Assembly (NCBI GenBank): GCA_007644065.1
Contig: VJWN01000027.1
Coordinates: forward strand, 415,964 to 479,963
Direction of reading: 5' to 3'
Length of the DNA: 64,000 bases
Origin: Margaritispora aquatica
Lineage: Eukaryota > Ascomycota > Leotiomycetes > Helotiales > Discinellaceae
Every line of letters begins with the position of its first letter. The stretch's first letter is position 1. The notes beneath the pieces were generated by a model. The model was given only the letters and a program-made list of their open reading frames with translations, was not told the DNA's origin and searched no databases. This document shows positions 36,275 to 48,078 of this stretch, one piece after another. Position numbers and translations under genes: made by a program.

Positions 36275-36667
36275 TGCGATTTGATGGCCTGTGATGCGTG
36301 TATCAAGAGAACTAAGCGTGTGTGTTGTTGTTGGATTTGAAAGCAAGTGAAACCAACGAGGAGTATGGCGAAAACCAGATAGGTGTATGTTACTGCTGTA
36401 AATAGCCGGAGCACTAAGAATCCCGCCAAGAACCACCCAAGCGAGGCCGCTCACGTGAGGTCGCTCAGCAAGCGACAACAGTTGGAAAGGATTTTCAATA
36501 AGCAGGCCAGATAGCTTTTGTTTAAAATTATCTACGTCCGTATATTTCAGACTCAGGTTTCTTGGAGCTCAAAGCGCTACAAGGTATTCATGCATGTAAT
36601 TATATATTAATGATACTCGACCAGAAATTAGGTAATCACGGCTAAAGTCGGAAAAAGACAGGAACTC
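36275..36667. other. Intergenic, no gene seen
   Basis: Short spacer of about 390 nt between the orphan gene and the candidate cysteine-rich exon. It should contain the promoter of the orphan gene on the minus strand. Confidence 0.4.
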
Positions 36668-36827
36668 CTACTCCACGCAAGGAAGAACCATTGACCAAGA
36701 GCAGTTGCTAGACTGACACACATTTGTACCGCAGGAGTTGGAGTTTGTGCCGCAATAGCTAATCGAATCGTAACAGTCACCCCATATTCCGACACAGAAA
36801 CGATTGTCATACTGTGCACAGCCTGTA
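36668..36827 (-). CDS. Candidate cysteine-rich exon, chitin-binding (CBM18)-like
   Basis: From a plausible acceptor at 36828 the frame encodes about 53 residues to a TAG at 36668. It contains eight Cys with spacing like a hevein or CBM18 fold: NRFCVGIWGDCYDSISYCG followed by TNSNSCGTNVCQSSNCS. The YCG-x-x-x-x-C-G and C-Q-x-x-x-C parts are the strongest similarity. An upstream exon with a secretion signal was not found: the nearest candidate (around 36857-37020) contains a Cys-bearing segment LPAEAKCAPYID but does not join in phase. It may be the last exon of a small secreted protein or a relic. Confidence 0.35.
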
Positions 36828-37219
36828 CTATCAGTAGGCCGCGCTACAAAAGCTACTTAATCAATGTAAGGTGCGCATTTGGCTTCGGCTGGTAAGATAA
36901 ATCTAATGTAGACTAATTTTTTTGTTTGATCTGATATCTTGACGAGATAATATGTTGAAAATAGAAGTAGTTTTGCAGATTCTGATGAGAACCAAATATA
37001 TATGGATAATAGCGCTAACATCACACCTTTCCGAAAGTCCGGATTCGCCACAGTTCCGAACTCTGGTTTAGCTCCCTTTCTGTTGGTACTTGTGGAGCGA
37101 GAAGTACTGATATGATGCACAAGAGTGAGCACTCAAGTACTTATGCTTGTCAAACATTCGATACTGTGATTCTTTTTTGGATGAAGATATCCGTCTCAAT
37201 TTCGCCCAAATAGCATTTA

Positions 37220-39218
37220 CTAGTCATCATCTAGACCTTCATACCAATCTTCATGATAACTCCTCAAATTAATCGTCCCACTTGCTCCCCCCACCGACCT
37301 TAAATATGGCGTCAGATCCCCTTTACCTATCGCCTCTCGCTCGGTCCAACCATTTCCTAGCCACGCAAACCGATTTCCCCTTTCCCTCTTGTCAGTAGCA
37401 CTACTCTTGATAGTCCACTCCCAATCTTCCCATCTCGGACTTCTTTTCACAAAATCCAAGTGCCTGGCACTCCCTGGCCAATGTCCAAATATCCTTCCAC
37501 CCTTGATACCAGCATTGGCCCAGCTGCTACAGTTCTCTTTCAATACCGTCCTCTCAAAAAATGCATCACTGTACTCAATAAAATCATCCACCGCATCCTG
37601 TGAAGGCGAGAACGACTTGATACCCTGAGATGACACTTTTCTTAGAAGACGAGCGATGTATGTTATCTGCGTCTCAGTCTGATGCGGTACAGTCCCTGCT
37701 TGTCCAGTTGAATTCGGGCCACTTATGAAGAGAAGATTGGGAAATGTGGGCGCTGCGAGGCCCAAGTATGTCAATGGCCCCTTTTCTCTCCAGACATCAC
37801 GGAGATCACGGTCGTAGGCGAGAATTGGAAAAGGAGGTATCAAATCAATGTTTGCACCCGTAGCGCAAATCACCGCATCGACATTTCTTTCTACTCCAGA
37901 TGTGTCGACGATCCCCGAAGAAGTGAAGTGCGAAATGGGTGTTCTGATGAAAGAAACATTATCTTCTGTCAATGCCTCAAGATATCCAGGACCAGGAGTT
38001 AGACGCCGACAATTAGGCGAGAAGTCCGGGACGATTTGATCGAGTAGCTCAGGTTTCTTCACTAACCGTGCAGCCATCAAGCCTACGAACTCCTCGCGGA
38101 TTGTTGCATTCTGCTCAGAGTCTTTGAATAACGTGCCAAACCGCGTGTAGAATTTGGTCTCCAACTCCTTACGGAAACGATAATAATTTTCTGGGTCCTC
38201 AAACGACTTGAGTTTTTCAGCAGAGTAGAGATTCGCAGCAAGACGGCGCCCAGGACCTTCACCACCAAATGTACCTGCTATCCAGGTTGGACTGCGCGCG
38301 TAGTGGTCCAGATGTGTAGCGAGGGGTTGCAAATTTGGCACGAGTTGAATGCCAGAGGCACCATTACCGATGACTGCTATTCTCTTTCCTTTTGGATCAT
38401 ATTCTTTGTCCCAGTTTGAGGAATGCCTTAAATGACCTTTGAACCCTTTCAAGCCAGGATAGTCAGGCAGTTTCCAAGTGTTAAAGCGGCCTGTAGCTGT
38501 GATAACCACATCAAACTCTTCCGTGAAGGAATTATTGATCGAAAGATCCGAAATTATCAGTCTCCACTTCCCAGAATTTGGCTCAAAAATTGCAGCATTT
38601 AGTTTGTGCTGGAGCTTGAGGTATTTGTCGAGGTTGTGTTTCGAAGCGAGGCTTTGCCAGTAAGCGAGGATTTCAGGACCTTGAGCGTACTCCTCGCTCC
38701 ACTGCGTATTGGGAGCGAAGGTAGATTGGTACACGTTTGCCGGGATATCACAGCGTACTCCAGGATATATATTCTCAAACCCTGTGGTTTTCAGAAATTA
38801 GACGAGTTGGGAAAGATCAAACTGAGGCTGAAAAGTTCGCCAGAGTTGTGAAGGGAGGACGAACATGTTCCGCCTACATTGACGTTCTTCTCAAAAATTG
38901 TGAGGTCTATCCCAGGAACTTTGATAGGAAGGAGGATGCCTGCTGTGATTCCTGCAAGACCGGCTCCTATAACTGCCACCTAGATCGCTTAGCGTAACTC
39001 TGACACAGTTGTAGATGTTGTCATACTTTCAGATTTGACTTGACGTCAATTGGATGTTCTTCAATCACAAAATTCGGTTTGCATACTGCGGGTGAGCCTT
39101 GGAGTGGAGAAGATTCTTTTGTCTGGACCGAAGTGCTCGAGATCTTTGGTACAAGCTTAAATGGTGAAGGTTTAGACTTAGAAGCCTCTGCTGTGGACTC
39201 TTCTAGTGAAGGTGACAT
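37220..39218 (-). CDS. Flavin-containing monooxygenase, Baeyer-Villiger type
   Basis: Three exons, 39218-39027, 38979-38865 and 38781-37220, give 622 residues. Exon 1 is a Ser-rich leader of 64 residues. Exon 2 begins with the FAD-binding Rossmann motif VAVIGAGLAGITAG. Exon 3 continues VGGTWFENIYPGVRCDIPA, carries the BVMO fingerprint F-x-G-x3-H-x3-W-D as FKGHLRHSSNWD, and the NADPH motif GNGASGIQ. These enzymes insert oxygen next to a ketone using FAD, NADPH and O2. The substrate is unknown. It is divergent to, and 574 nt from, a second flavin-dependent monooxygenase at 39793, so the two may act together. Confidence 0.88.
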
Positions 39219-39792
39219 TCTTACAAGCCAAATTTCGAGTTGAGAATTGAGACAATAGACAACGAACTAGTCTCCAAAAACATCTCATGTTTATATTGCT
39301 CGTAGTCCCCATCTTTGGATGACTGGATTGCCGCTTGAAGTCGGGTGCAGCGGGGTGAACAAGCACATCACCACTGTCAAGTTATATGGCGGCATTATAA
39401 GAACTGTATGGGGGATTGTGTGCTTGTTGGTGCAACAATGAGCAACTCTTGCTGACAGACCACTTTAGAAGATTAAAGAGATAACCATGATTGGAAGAGA
39501 GGTCCTCGGTACTGGTGAAGGGGGGTTTTCCAAGGCTCGCTTAAACCTCGGGAACTCTACTAGCTCCCATGAATGTTCTTGCGAAAGATGCGCAATTTTG
39601 AACGCCATCATCCATCAATCACAAGAATGACAATCGCAAATGTCCCCATTCTTACATACGCATGCGTATACTATACCCAAATTCACTATGAGGATGCTGC
39701 AGGCCAAAAGGTAGGTATATCTCAACTTGTCCAATAGCTCATCTTTCTTCTGTCTTGAATATACTTGATCCTCACACGCCCATTCCTGCGTC
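39219..39792. promoter_or_regulatory. Divergent promoter region between two flavin monooxygenases
   Basis: 574 nt shared by the divergent genes at 37220-39218 and 39793-41232. Co-regulation from this region is plausible but no transcription-factor site is assigned. Confidence 0.45.
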
Positions 39793-41232
39793 ATGTCTTC
39801 TCCCCAGGTCCCTAAGAAGCAGCTAATTCTCAATGCCTTTGCTATTCAAGCGCCAGGACATCTCAACCCAGGTCTCTTCAATTATCCCGCAGATAAGGGA
39901 CGGTCCTACAACTCCATCTCCCACTGGCAAGACATAGCCATCAAGCTCGAAGCCGCCAAGTTTCATGCCATCTTTTTCGCAGACGTACTTGGTGGCTACG
40001 ACGTATACAAAGGACCTGCAAACCTCGAGCCTACTATCCCAGCTGCTGCACAGTTTCCAATCAATGACCCTCTATACAGTATTCCTGCCATGGCTGCCGT
40101 GACGAAAAGTATCGGCTTCGGGGTCACAGCTTCGACCACATATGAGCCACCATACGCGTTGGCACGTAAATTCTCGACCGTGGATCATCTTAGTAATGGC
40201 AGAGTGGCATGGAATATTGTTACCTCGTATCTAGATTCTGCAGCTAAGAACTTTGGGCTCAACACACAAGTCGAGCATGACGAGAGATACAGGATCGCAC
40301 ACGAATATCTGGATGTCACATACAAATTGTGGGAGGGGTCGTGGAGAGACGATGCTGTAAGTAGTGCCCCAGCTGGGAGCTATGCGGATCCCAAGGGTGT
40401 GCGGTCTATCAACCACAAGGGTGCATACTTTAATGTACCAGGCCCTCATGTATGCGAACCCTCGCCTCAAAGAACGCCTTTTCTTTTTCAAGCAGGCACG
40501 AGTACTGCTGGGAAGAAGTTTGCTGCGACACATGCAGAGGCTATCTTCCTGAACGGCCATACACCAGAACTGGTACGACCTAGCGTTGACTCAATCCGGA
40601 GCCAGGCTAAAGCACTCGGTCGTGCGCCAGAGAGCATTAAAATCGTGGCAGGCGTTCTAGTGATTGTTGCTGAGACAGACGAGAAAGCCCGTGCGAAGTT
40701 CAATCTTCTCGCTTCGTATGGGAATAGGGAGGGTGCATTGGCTCTTTTCGGAGGCTGGTCTGGCTATGATCTCAGCAAGTACTCGGATGACGAGGATTTC
40801 CGCTTCCTTGAATCGGCGCCTCCTGCTGTACGAAGCATGGTGAATCACTGGTCAACCAACTCGCCGGCCGGTACGAAATGGAATAAGAGGACCATTGCGG
40901 AACACCTGATTCTTGGTGGAAACGGAGCCAAAATTATTGGCAGTCCATCAACCGTGGCTGATGAGCTGGAGAGATGGGTGCAAGTCTCCGATGTCGATGG
41001 ATTCAATCTGAGTTATGCGAGCATTCCGGAGACATTTGACGACATAATTGAGTTCTTGGTACCGGAATTGAGGAGACGAGGTATTTTCTGGGATGAGTAT
41101 GCAGTTCCTGGTGGCACATTGAGAGAGAATTATTTGGGTGTGGTTGGTGCCTCAAGATTGTCTGATACGCATCCTGGAGCCAAATTTTTCTGGAAAGAGG
41201 GTGAGATTGAACCTGCATACTTGAAGGATTAG
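39793..41232 (+). CDS. FMN-dependent monooxygenase, NtaA/SnaA/DszA family (luciferase-like)
   Basis: A single intronless frame of 479 residues. Family features: KKQLILNAFAIQAPGHLNPGLF at the start, an ARKFSTVDHLSNGRVAWNIVTS block near residue 125 (the core of the luciferase-like TIM barrel), PHVCEPSPQRTPFLFQAG near residue 220, and the C-terminal DGFNLSYASIPETFDDIIEFLVPELRRRG. These two-component enzymes use reduced FMN from a partner reductase to oxidise amines, sulfonates or thio-compounds. No reductase gene is nearby. The lack of introns in an otherwise intron-rich window is mildly notable and would fit an origin by bacterial transfer, but fungal members are common. Confidence 0.9.
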   Translation: MSSPQVPKKQLILNAFAIQAPGHLNPGLFNYPADKGRSYNSISHWQDIAIKLEAAKFHAIFFADVLGGYDVYKGPANLEPTIPAAAQFPINDPLYSIPAMAAVTKSIGFGVTASTTYEPPYALARKFSTVDHLSNGRVAWNIVTSYLDSAAKNFGLNTQVEHDERYRIAHEYLDVTYKLWEGSWRDDAVSSAPAGSYADPKGVRSINHKGAYFNVPGPHVCEPSPQRTPFLFQAGTSTAGKKFAATHAEAIFLNGHTPELVRPSVDSIRSQAKALGRAPESIKIVAGVLVIVAETDEKARAKFNLLASYGNREGALALFGGWSGYDLSKYSDDEDFRFLESAPPAVRSMVNHWSTNSPAGTKWNKRTIAEHLILGGNGAKIIGSPSTVADELERWVQVSDVDGFNLSYASIPETFDDIIEFLVPELRRRGIFWDEYAVPGGTLRENYLGVVGASRLSDTHPGAKFFWKEGEIEPAYLKD

Positions 41233-41468
41233 AGGTGAGCGAGGCAAAAATATAAGAAATGAAGACTCTTTACTCATTTATTTTTTTATTCCGTTTGGGT
41301 ATCGCTTTCTGTTTCTTCCAGTTCGTGTCCGAAATCCTACCAGCCTCCAATCCAAACACCACGCTTGCTAAACAGCATCTTAAAAACCTTTCCCCACCAT
41401 ATAATACATCTCTCCTACCGAAGCAATACCCTGATCATGTACAATGCTACCTGTCAACACAGCCCATC

Positions 41469-42365
41469 TCAAACTGTCGTAGCATTCGCATATTTGCTGG
41501 CACCCATTGCCAACCCCGCCTTGGTGGTCACAAAACTAGCCGCTTGCGCCGCATTCTTCGAGTACAGAAGATGAGCAGGGAGAATAAGATCGCCATGCGC
41601 GCAGATGTTGTCTGCTTTGTCGCACACGATAAGAGTCTTCGCTGCCGATGCGCCTTGGACTGCTTGTCCATTATCTGTGCGGGCAGTTAGCTTATGCTCG
41701 AGGACAAGAATCCCTATTCGACGAAAACTTACTTGGGTCTCCAAAGATGACCACTGAACTCACTTTGGCCATTGTGGATGCTGGAAGCAATTCTGCTGCG
41801 TTATGAACAAGCTGTCCTCCTTGGGAGTAGCCGGCCATTACAACGTCTGCATTTGGACACTGCTTTATAGTTGAGGTAATCATGTCGGCCCTATGTATAA
41901 TCAGCAGCCATGTCTCACACATTGAGATCAAACTCACATCAACTGGCTTCCAGCCTCATCGCCACCTTGCAAGAAACCTTCAATACTAGCTGGATATTCC
42001 ACGCCTTGGACCGAAACCGCATTGCTACCCAGCATGGACTCAATCGCCTTGAAGAAAGGAGGTCCAGTAACCAAGCCAACATTTCCTGGCTCTGTGGTTC
42101 CTCGGGCGAAGACCACCATCATCGCTGTACAACTCGAGGCGGAGTCACTCTCTGTTGTATCGACATTGAGGGCTTTGGAAAGTGCGACTTCGAAGGTGGT
42201 GAGGGCGCCTGAGACAGCCTTGATGGAGCCACCAATACCAGGGAGCATACCAATGCTAGCTGCAATCATGTTGATGAATGTGGTGTCTGCTCTTGGTGCT
42301 AGAATCGGCAGAGGCGCGCCCATGATGGCGAGGGGAAGAAGTGTCGATAGGATGAGGAATTGCAT
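41469..42365 (-). CDS. Cutinase (secreted esterase, CE5)
   Basis: Three exons, 42365-41938, 41890-41733 and 41674-41469, give 263 residues. The signal peptide is MQFLILSTLLPLAIMGAPLP. The mature enzyme has the cutinase hallmarks: CTAMMVVFARGTTEPGNVG near residue 80, the nucleophile elbow GYSQGG, the catalytic Asp in CDKADNICAHGD with its flanking Cys pair, and the catalytic His in LPAHLLY. Cutinases hydrolyse plant cutin and other polyesters. A variable segment of about 45 residues (INMIAASIGMLPGIGGSIKA) precedes the core, longer than in minimal cutinases and common in ascomycete paralogues. Confidence 0.93.
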
Positions 42366-43189
42366 TTTGATTAGATTGATAATAGATACAGAAGTAAGTT
42401 GTATGGTGTATGCTAATGAAGCACAGTGCGGTATTCTGTATTATATTCTAGCTTGTGAACTTGCTGGGCTTCAACGACTCTCAATGGAGTCCTAGTTATA
42501 TACATACTTTCTTTTAATATATTCTCCATTATGATGTAAGGTCTGGACATCAGACGAATAGATCTCTAGATCATGCTTCGTCGTATTTCCGATCAAACCT
42601 GAAGGCCTGCAAAATGACGATCATACCAGTAGCAGACATTGCTTATTCTTACTCGGCATTGTGTGGATGCCGTGGACTGAATAGTGCAAAGCCGAAGATT
42701 TTCAAGATCCTAGTACAGACAGAAAATCCAGGTCAATGCTAACATTTTCAACCGAAATTCGTACACGAGATACCATACAACAATATGGTAGCCAAAGAAA
42801 AGGCCCAAGCTTAGCAGGCAATGCTAGCAGAGATGTGGAGTGAGGCGACTGTCTCAATTTTTCTCCTTGGAAGATTTTCTGATGTTGTGGAATGTGGTAG
42901 TTACTTGGATCTAATGGGTCGCTCAATATGTGAATACTGGTGATAAATTCCTTGAAGTTGATCCTATCATGTTACTATAGTTCTAAGACGCTTCATTTGT
43001 AGAAAAAAGCTTATCCTCACATCGTATTTGGAAGATTCAGAGAGAGTGCTCTCCATAGATGGCGATCGATGTTGGCTGGTTCTTTTTACCTGGAGGAAAG
43101 AAGACGCAAAGCCAACATCATCCCAGAGATTCCATGTAAGCACAAGTCTATTCGTAACCGATCATTTGATCATCAATTGATTCCTACTC
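42366..43189. other. Intergenic, no gene seen
   Basis: About 820 nt beyond the cutinase start, containing its promoter. No independent gene was recognised. Confidence 0.4.
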
Positions 43190-43670
43190 ACCTTTTTCAA
43201 AAGTCTGAAGTTTCCAGGGGCATATGGAAGGGCGCACATCCAATTGAAGAGATGAGATCCCTCTATGCCGCCCCATGTAGATTTCAGAGTTGTGAAGAAG
43301 GCGAGTAGCATGTCGACAACTTAACTTTCAAATCGTCGCATGGTCGTCCGTTTGGCGAGTTTACTGCTTTTGCACGGACATCTGATAACAGGAATGATTG
43401 GATGATGGATTCGCGTGCTTGGTTAATATTTCCATGCGAGGTTTCAAAAAGCGAACACGCGTAGTTGGGGGAGATCTGACAGGCCAGTATGAATCTCATG
43501 AACTGTACCATCAGATCGATGCGAGAGTAGGGATGAGGTTGTGGTAAAAGGCACACTTGAAGTGGGGCCGAACTAACGTCAAGCGAGTGCGCCACAACAT
43601 CTTTTGCAAGCGAGAGGATGTACCACATATGCGTTGCGCTGCGTCTTGACCCTCTCATCAAGCAGCCCAT
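43190..43670 (-). pseudogene. Unidentified coding remnant in two frames
   Basis: Frame one (43670-43284) encodes 128 residues including DLMVQFMRFILACQISPNYACS and GNINQARESIIQSFLLSD. Frame two, overlapping its end, encodes VDMLLAFFTTLKSTWGGIEG and HLFNWMCALPYAPGNFRLL and reaches a GTGAGT donor near 43190. Both read like one protein, but I find no intron that joins them, and upstream of 43670 a third frame also looks coding. This fits a gene broken by small indels. I do not recognise the product. Confidence 0.3.
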
Positions 43671-44872
43671 CGAAGAAGATCAGAGTATTCTTAACCCAGT
43701 GATGTCAGTTGATTTCTCCGGGGCACCCACATTTTGAGCTATGGGCTCTCCTTCTCGCTATTCAATCTTAAGAAAGTGAGGTAGGTGATGATCAGAGGAA
43801 ACTCAAATGAATGTGACATGATCATTCGGTCGGTCTTTGCCATTCTGCTCTAGTTGACGTTTGTGGTAAATTCTTCTCAATCCAAAGACATGTCTTTCTT
43901 GCGGCATGGAAACGAATTTGTCAGACTTGACCTGCATTCGTGATTCGATTTTGGATTATCTACGCATGAACTTTACACGAAAAGACGGTTTGAAGCTTGA
44001 GTCTCAAATAACAACAACCTTGGTTTGGTTTGAGTGCAGAATACTATCGTAGTTGTCTTAATGTGTTGGCCTCAGTAATTGAGGCTAATAGCTCTCTGGA
44101 ATTCGAATGCATGAAATGACCCTCCTGACACAACCATGTGTTATGGTGGTTCGATCGAGCGATGACCCTCAAGGTTCCTTGATTCTGGTACCTGTGGTAT
44201 TGAATGCATAGTATTCTACGATTTCTAGTACAGCGATTGGGTCATCACATCTTGTTCTTGTGCAAATGGAAAATTATACTAACCGAATACGCACATTCAA
44301 TATCTTTTCATTTTTAGATCACTTCGAAGCCTGTCATCCGGTGTCATGAAGCTCCCAATATTCCTGCCTAGAGAAAGTCTTTGGTTTCTGAGACTATCTC
44401 GTTTTCTTGTGGTTGTGAGAGTCTTCTTTAATCTGGTTGAGATAACGTTGGACTGCCAAAACATAGTACAGCTCTTATGATTCTTGGTTGGCAAATCTGC
44501 TTTATCAATATCCGAATTAAGATGACACACCCACAAAAGCTATTACCACCCGCTTTGCTTCTGATATTCTTTAGTTATTAGTGCTAATGAACTCCAGCCG
44601 TCTTGTTAGGTTTGGGTAGACTAAATCACACTACTCAACCGCCTAAAACAGCCAAAATAGCTTGCAACAGCGGCAACGTACAGTAGAACAAATCATCAGA
44701 GAGCTCATCACACCCTTAGTCCATCGAGCTATTATATCTCTGCATTGCAAGGCGTGACCTCTCAAGGTTTCCAATCTATCCACAATTGTGTCGCCTTCGA
44801 AAATATTGTCGCGCACCGAGGCCAGGATATCACTGAATTCTCTAATGCACTGTTCATATTCATCTTCCTCCC
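43671..44872. other. Intergenic, no gene seen
   Basis: About 1.2 kb. Apart from a short possible extension of the coding remnant just beyond 43670, nothing supportable was found. Confidence 0.45.
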
Positions 44873-46424
44873 CTACGCTAGCAGGCTAGCCACCTCTTTG
44901 AGGTCGGTGATACAGTGGGAAAGAAATTCTTCGAGTTGCTCGTCGTCGGTGACGTCCTTCATAGATATTTGGTATGTCGACTTCTTGATCGTTTGGCGGC
45001 GAGCTTCACTTTCTTCCGCACGAGATGCAAGTCCTTGCGCTGAAATGAAATTAGTTAGAAAATCCTGCGGAACTCGCAAGCCCCACTAGAATATGTTAGC
45101 ATGATGCTTCTATACTTTTCTTATGTAATTTTGATATATTTGCGAAGAAGGCACCCTTCCATCTCGGAAAAAAATTCGCGTCTTTGTAATTTCGTGTTTT
45201 GGTAATTTCGTGCCAAAACACACATGAATGGTAAGAAGAATCAATGAATTACTCAATCCACTTGAATTTTGCGGTGTGTAGATACTTTCAACACTTCTAC
45301 ATGAGATAGCTTTATCCCGGAATCCATTTAGAGTTCCAATATGTAGGTATTTCTGACATATTTACACAGGGTAGTTGTATAGATAATGATAGTGCCTAAA
45401 AAGCAAAACTTACTGGAATTAAGACAAACTCGGTGCCAGTATGGGACATGATAAAATCTAAAGGCTTATCTTCCCCAGAAGTAGATAATGTAAAAACATC
45501 TCGTTCCACATCAACTACGCCCTGAGGATTCCCATTGTGGAACCTCATTACAATATCGTCCTTGATAAGCTTCTGGCCGTTTGCAAATATTGGCGTATTG
45601 TTTTTCACCCTTCGCATTGGAAGACTTCGTCCGCCATCATCAGCGAGTGGAAAGTTTTTGGGTAAGCCCCAAGCCCGATAAACACGTTGTACAGATCGAG
45701 CCGGAATATGATCTTCGCGTTTATCTGTAGTGAGATACCGTATATTCCTGGGGTCAGTCAACTCTGGATTATCTAGGTACAGTACATAGTCGCCAAGGTT
45801 TACTTGTAAATTCTCTTCATCATCAACATGGGCGATAATACGTCCGATGAAAAAGTGATCATCGTTATCTGAGCCTTCAAATTCATGATCCTCAACTTCT
45901 CCTGGATCACCAACTGACTTTTCCGAGACACTGCCCGGCCCATCTGGCGCATCTTTACCCCAGCCAGCTTCCTCCAGGATCTTTATATTGGCCTTCCTTA
46001 TTAACTCATTTTCATGGTAAAGCCCACCACCACTGAAGATCGAATTCCGGCTTCCTTGAACTCCTGTTTGATGGTTATATCCAGGTAGCTTCAGGACAGC
46101 ATGTTTTGGTGAGCGTGCTGCCCATGGGTGCTTGCTTTTCATGTGCTCAGCGTACTTCCAAGCAGGACCAAAATGCTGACCGCATATCGCGCATGTAAAT
46201 CTGAGTTTGTCGGTCTCTCTTCCTGGCTGACAACAAGTGGCATGCGTATATGTAGAACGATCCTCATCTGTCGGGTCGAAATTGGGTGATGGTGGGCCAC
46301 GACCAGAATTTACGTCTCCCACATTCTCGCCAAGAAGTATAAGCTTCCTTGTGTTTCGGGAGGCTCGGGCTTCTCGGCCGCTACTTGGCTCACTGGGTAG
46401 TTTGTTAACCTTTTTGGGAGGCAT
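44873..46424 (-). CDS. C2H2 zinc-finger protein of unknown role
   Basis: Exon 1, 46424-45414, and exon 2, 45085-44873, join in phase over a 328-nt intron, giving 407 residues. The start at 46424 (MPPKKVNKLPSEP) is chosen because the longer open frame upstream encodes a hydrophobic tract unlike a nuclear protein. One classical C2H2 finger is present: FTCAICGQHFGPAWKYAEHMKSKH near residues 85-110. The acidic linker GEVEDHEFEGSDNDDHFF follows, then a region of about 180 residues (IIAHVDDEENLQVNLGDYVLYLDNPELTD) reminiscent of a small beta-domain but unidentified. Exon 2 supplies a helical tail. A single finger suggests a protein- or RNA-contacting role as readily as DNA binding. Confidence 0.65.
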
Positions 46425-46908
46425 GTTGTTTTTTAGAATACCATAATCCCTTTCCAGTGAATAAATGTTTCCAAAGGTTCCAAAATTCACAGAGACCAAC
46501 ACGATTAAATGTACAAAGAGAGCACAAAACCCCAAAACTACTTTCATTGTGGAACTGAAAAATCCAGATCCGATCAACGGTGAAGACAAAGAATCGTAAT
46601 AAATAAATAGAAAAGAAAGTAATGATTGTTGAAATGCAAACAGCATATCCAATCCAATCTGTGGATCAATGACACACAACGGAGTGTATGATATAACGAA
46701 GTTGATGCTGCCATAATTCATCATCGTCGAAGACGAGAAATAGTGAGGCATGGTAGAGTGGACATCATATGGTAGAATGTGCTTAAGATTCCTACACATT
46801 GAGAAAGTGTGGAAATAGAAGATCTAGTATAAGTTTCTAACGAGTACTTGCGATGCTTGTTCATCATCTACCATATTCTGTGGTTTCGAAGCAGGCCCTT
46901 AAGTGATG
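46425..46908. other. Intergenic region
   Basis: About 480 nt between the NOSIP-like 3-prime end and the zinc-finger start. It contains an open but unlikely 125-codon N-terminal extension of the zinc-finger frame. Confidence 0.4.
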
Positions 46909-48078
46909 TTAACACTGAAAGGCAACACCGATTCTTTCGACAGTGTTCGTCCCCCCTGCAGCAAATCCGGTTCCCTCGCATTGTATATCTACCAAACCAG
47001 GCTTGATCCTCTCCTTATTCGATGTTTCTTGCTTTTCTGTTAGATTAGCATCACACACGTAGCACAATATCACGTTTTGGTCTACATCTGGTGCATGAGG
47101 ATCGTGAACGTTAGAAGCAGTCATGAATTTGCGAACGCAATTCTTGCAAATCACATGACCGCACGGCTTAGCAAGCATTGACTTGATGGTGTTGCTCAGA
47201 GCTTTCTTGCAGGAGGGACATATTCGCTGGGACACACCGGTGACGGCATCTTTCTCCTCGGCGAAGGACACAGTAACCAATGTGTGCAGTGAGTAATTGT
47301 GTGGTTTGTCAGAAGGAGATGCGGGGCACACTGGTGATGATTTGGCTTTCTTGACGATGGTGTGTAATGTGGAGCTTGTGTTTGATGAGGGCGTGATCGA
47401 AGGTACCCAGAACGAAGGCAATGTTGTCTTGGAAGCCTAAACTGTTGATTAGATGACAGTGCTGAAGATTGCATTTTAGTTGACGAACCTTCTCCTCGTC
47501 AATTGACTTTCTCGCCTTGGTTCTTTCCTCTTGTGCGATTCGAAGTAGTTCGTCTTCGTCGAGCTCGAATTTCCTCTTCTCTCCCCTCTGGGCCCCAGGT
47601 ACATCTTCGATGGTAATTTTGCCGTCGTCTCGACCGATTATCTTTGTCGCTCGAGAGTTTGATCCTAACTTGGCCTCCAAGCCCATCTGAATCTTTTCAA
47701 ACTCTTGAACAGATCGCTGTTTGGCCTCGGCATCTTCACGTGCTCTGTCATCATGGGCTTCTTTCTCTTCGCGTTCTCTTACCTTTTCCTCTCGTTTGAT
47801 CTCTTTCTTTTGCGAGAGGATATTATTCAGCGCACACTCTCTGCAGAAGATGTCTCCGTGGGAACAAGAGACCGGAGATTGGGCTGGCATGAGGCATAAT
47901 TTACAGGATGCAAAAGGTAAAAAAGAGTCGCGTGAGAGTCTTGCAGAGGTTGTATTCCAAGCAGATTTGGCCTGCTGTCTTTCGTGTGATGTGAAGACTG
48001 ACCGCGATGTGTTCCTCTTGCCTGAACATGTTAACAGTCGATACCGCTTTGGCTTTTAAAACACATACTATGAGACAT
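46909..48078 (-). CDS. NOSIP-like RING/U-box E3 ubiquitin ligase
   Basis: Exons 48078-48069 (10 nt), 48021-47489 and 47436-46909 join to 356 residues. The start [20 protein letters not shown] matches the diagnostic NOSIP N-terminus, followed by [21 protein letters not shown] and [25 protein letters not shown], the split RING/U-box first half. A Glu/Arg-rich coiled coil and [20 protein letters not shown] follow; then the second half, [33 protein letters not shown]. Family members act in the nucleus in ubiquitination and with the spliceosome. The 10-nt first exon means that an ORF-only call would miss the true start. It is divergent to the tafazzin gene. Confidence 0.9.

Noticed and set aside
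42702..42926. Minus-strand 74-codon ORF beyond the cutinase
   Set aside because: No domain, no splice signals and no sign of coding composition.
44745..45089. 114-residue plus-strand ORF
   Set aside because: It is antisense to exon 2 of the C2H2 zinc-finger gene, whose splice acceptor and phase are well supported.
46425..46799. 125-codon N-terminal extension of the zinc-finger protein
   Set aside because: The extension is hydrophobic and unlike the charged, nuclear-type protein that begins at MPPKKVNK.
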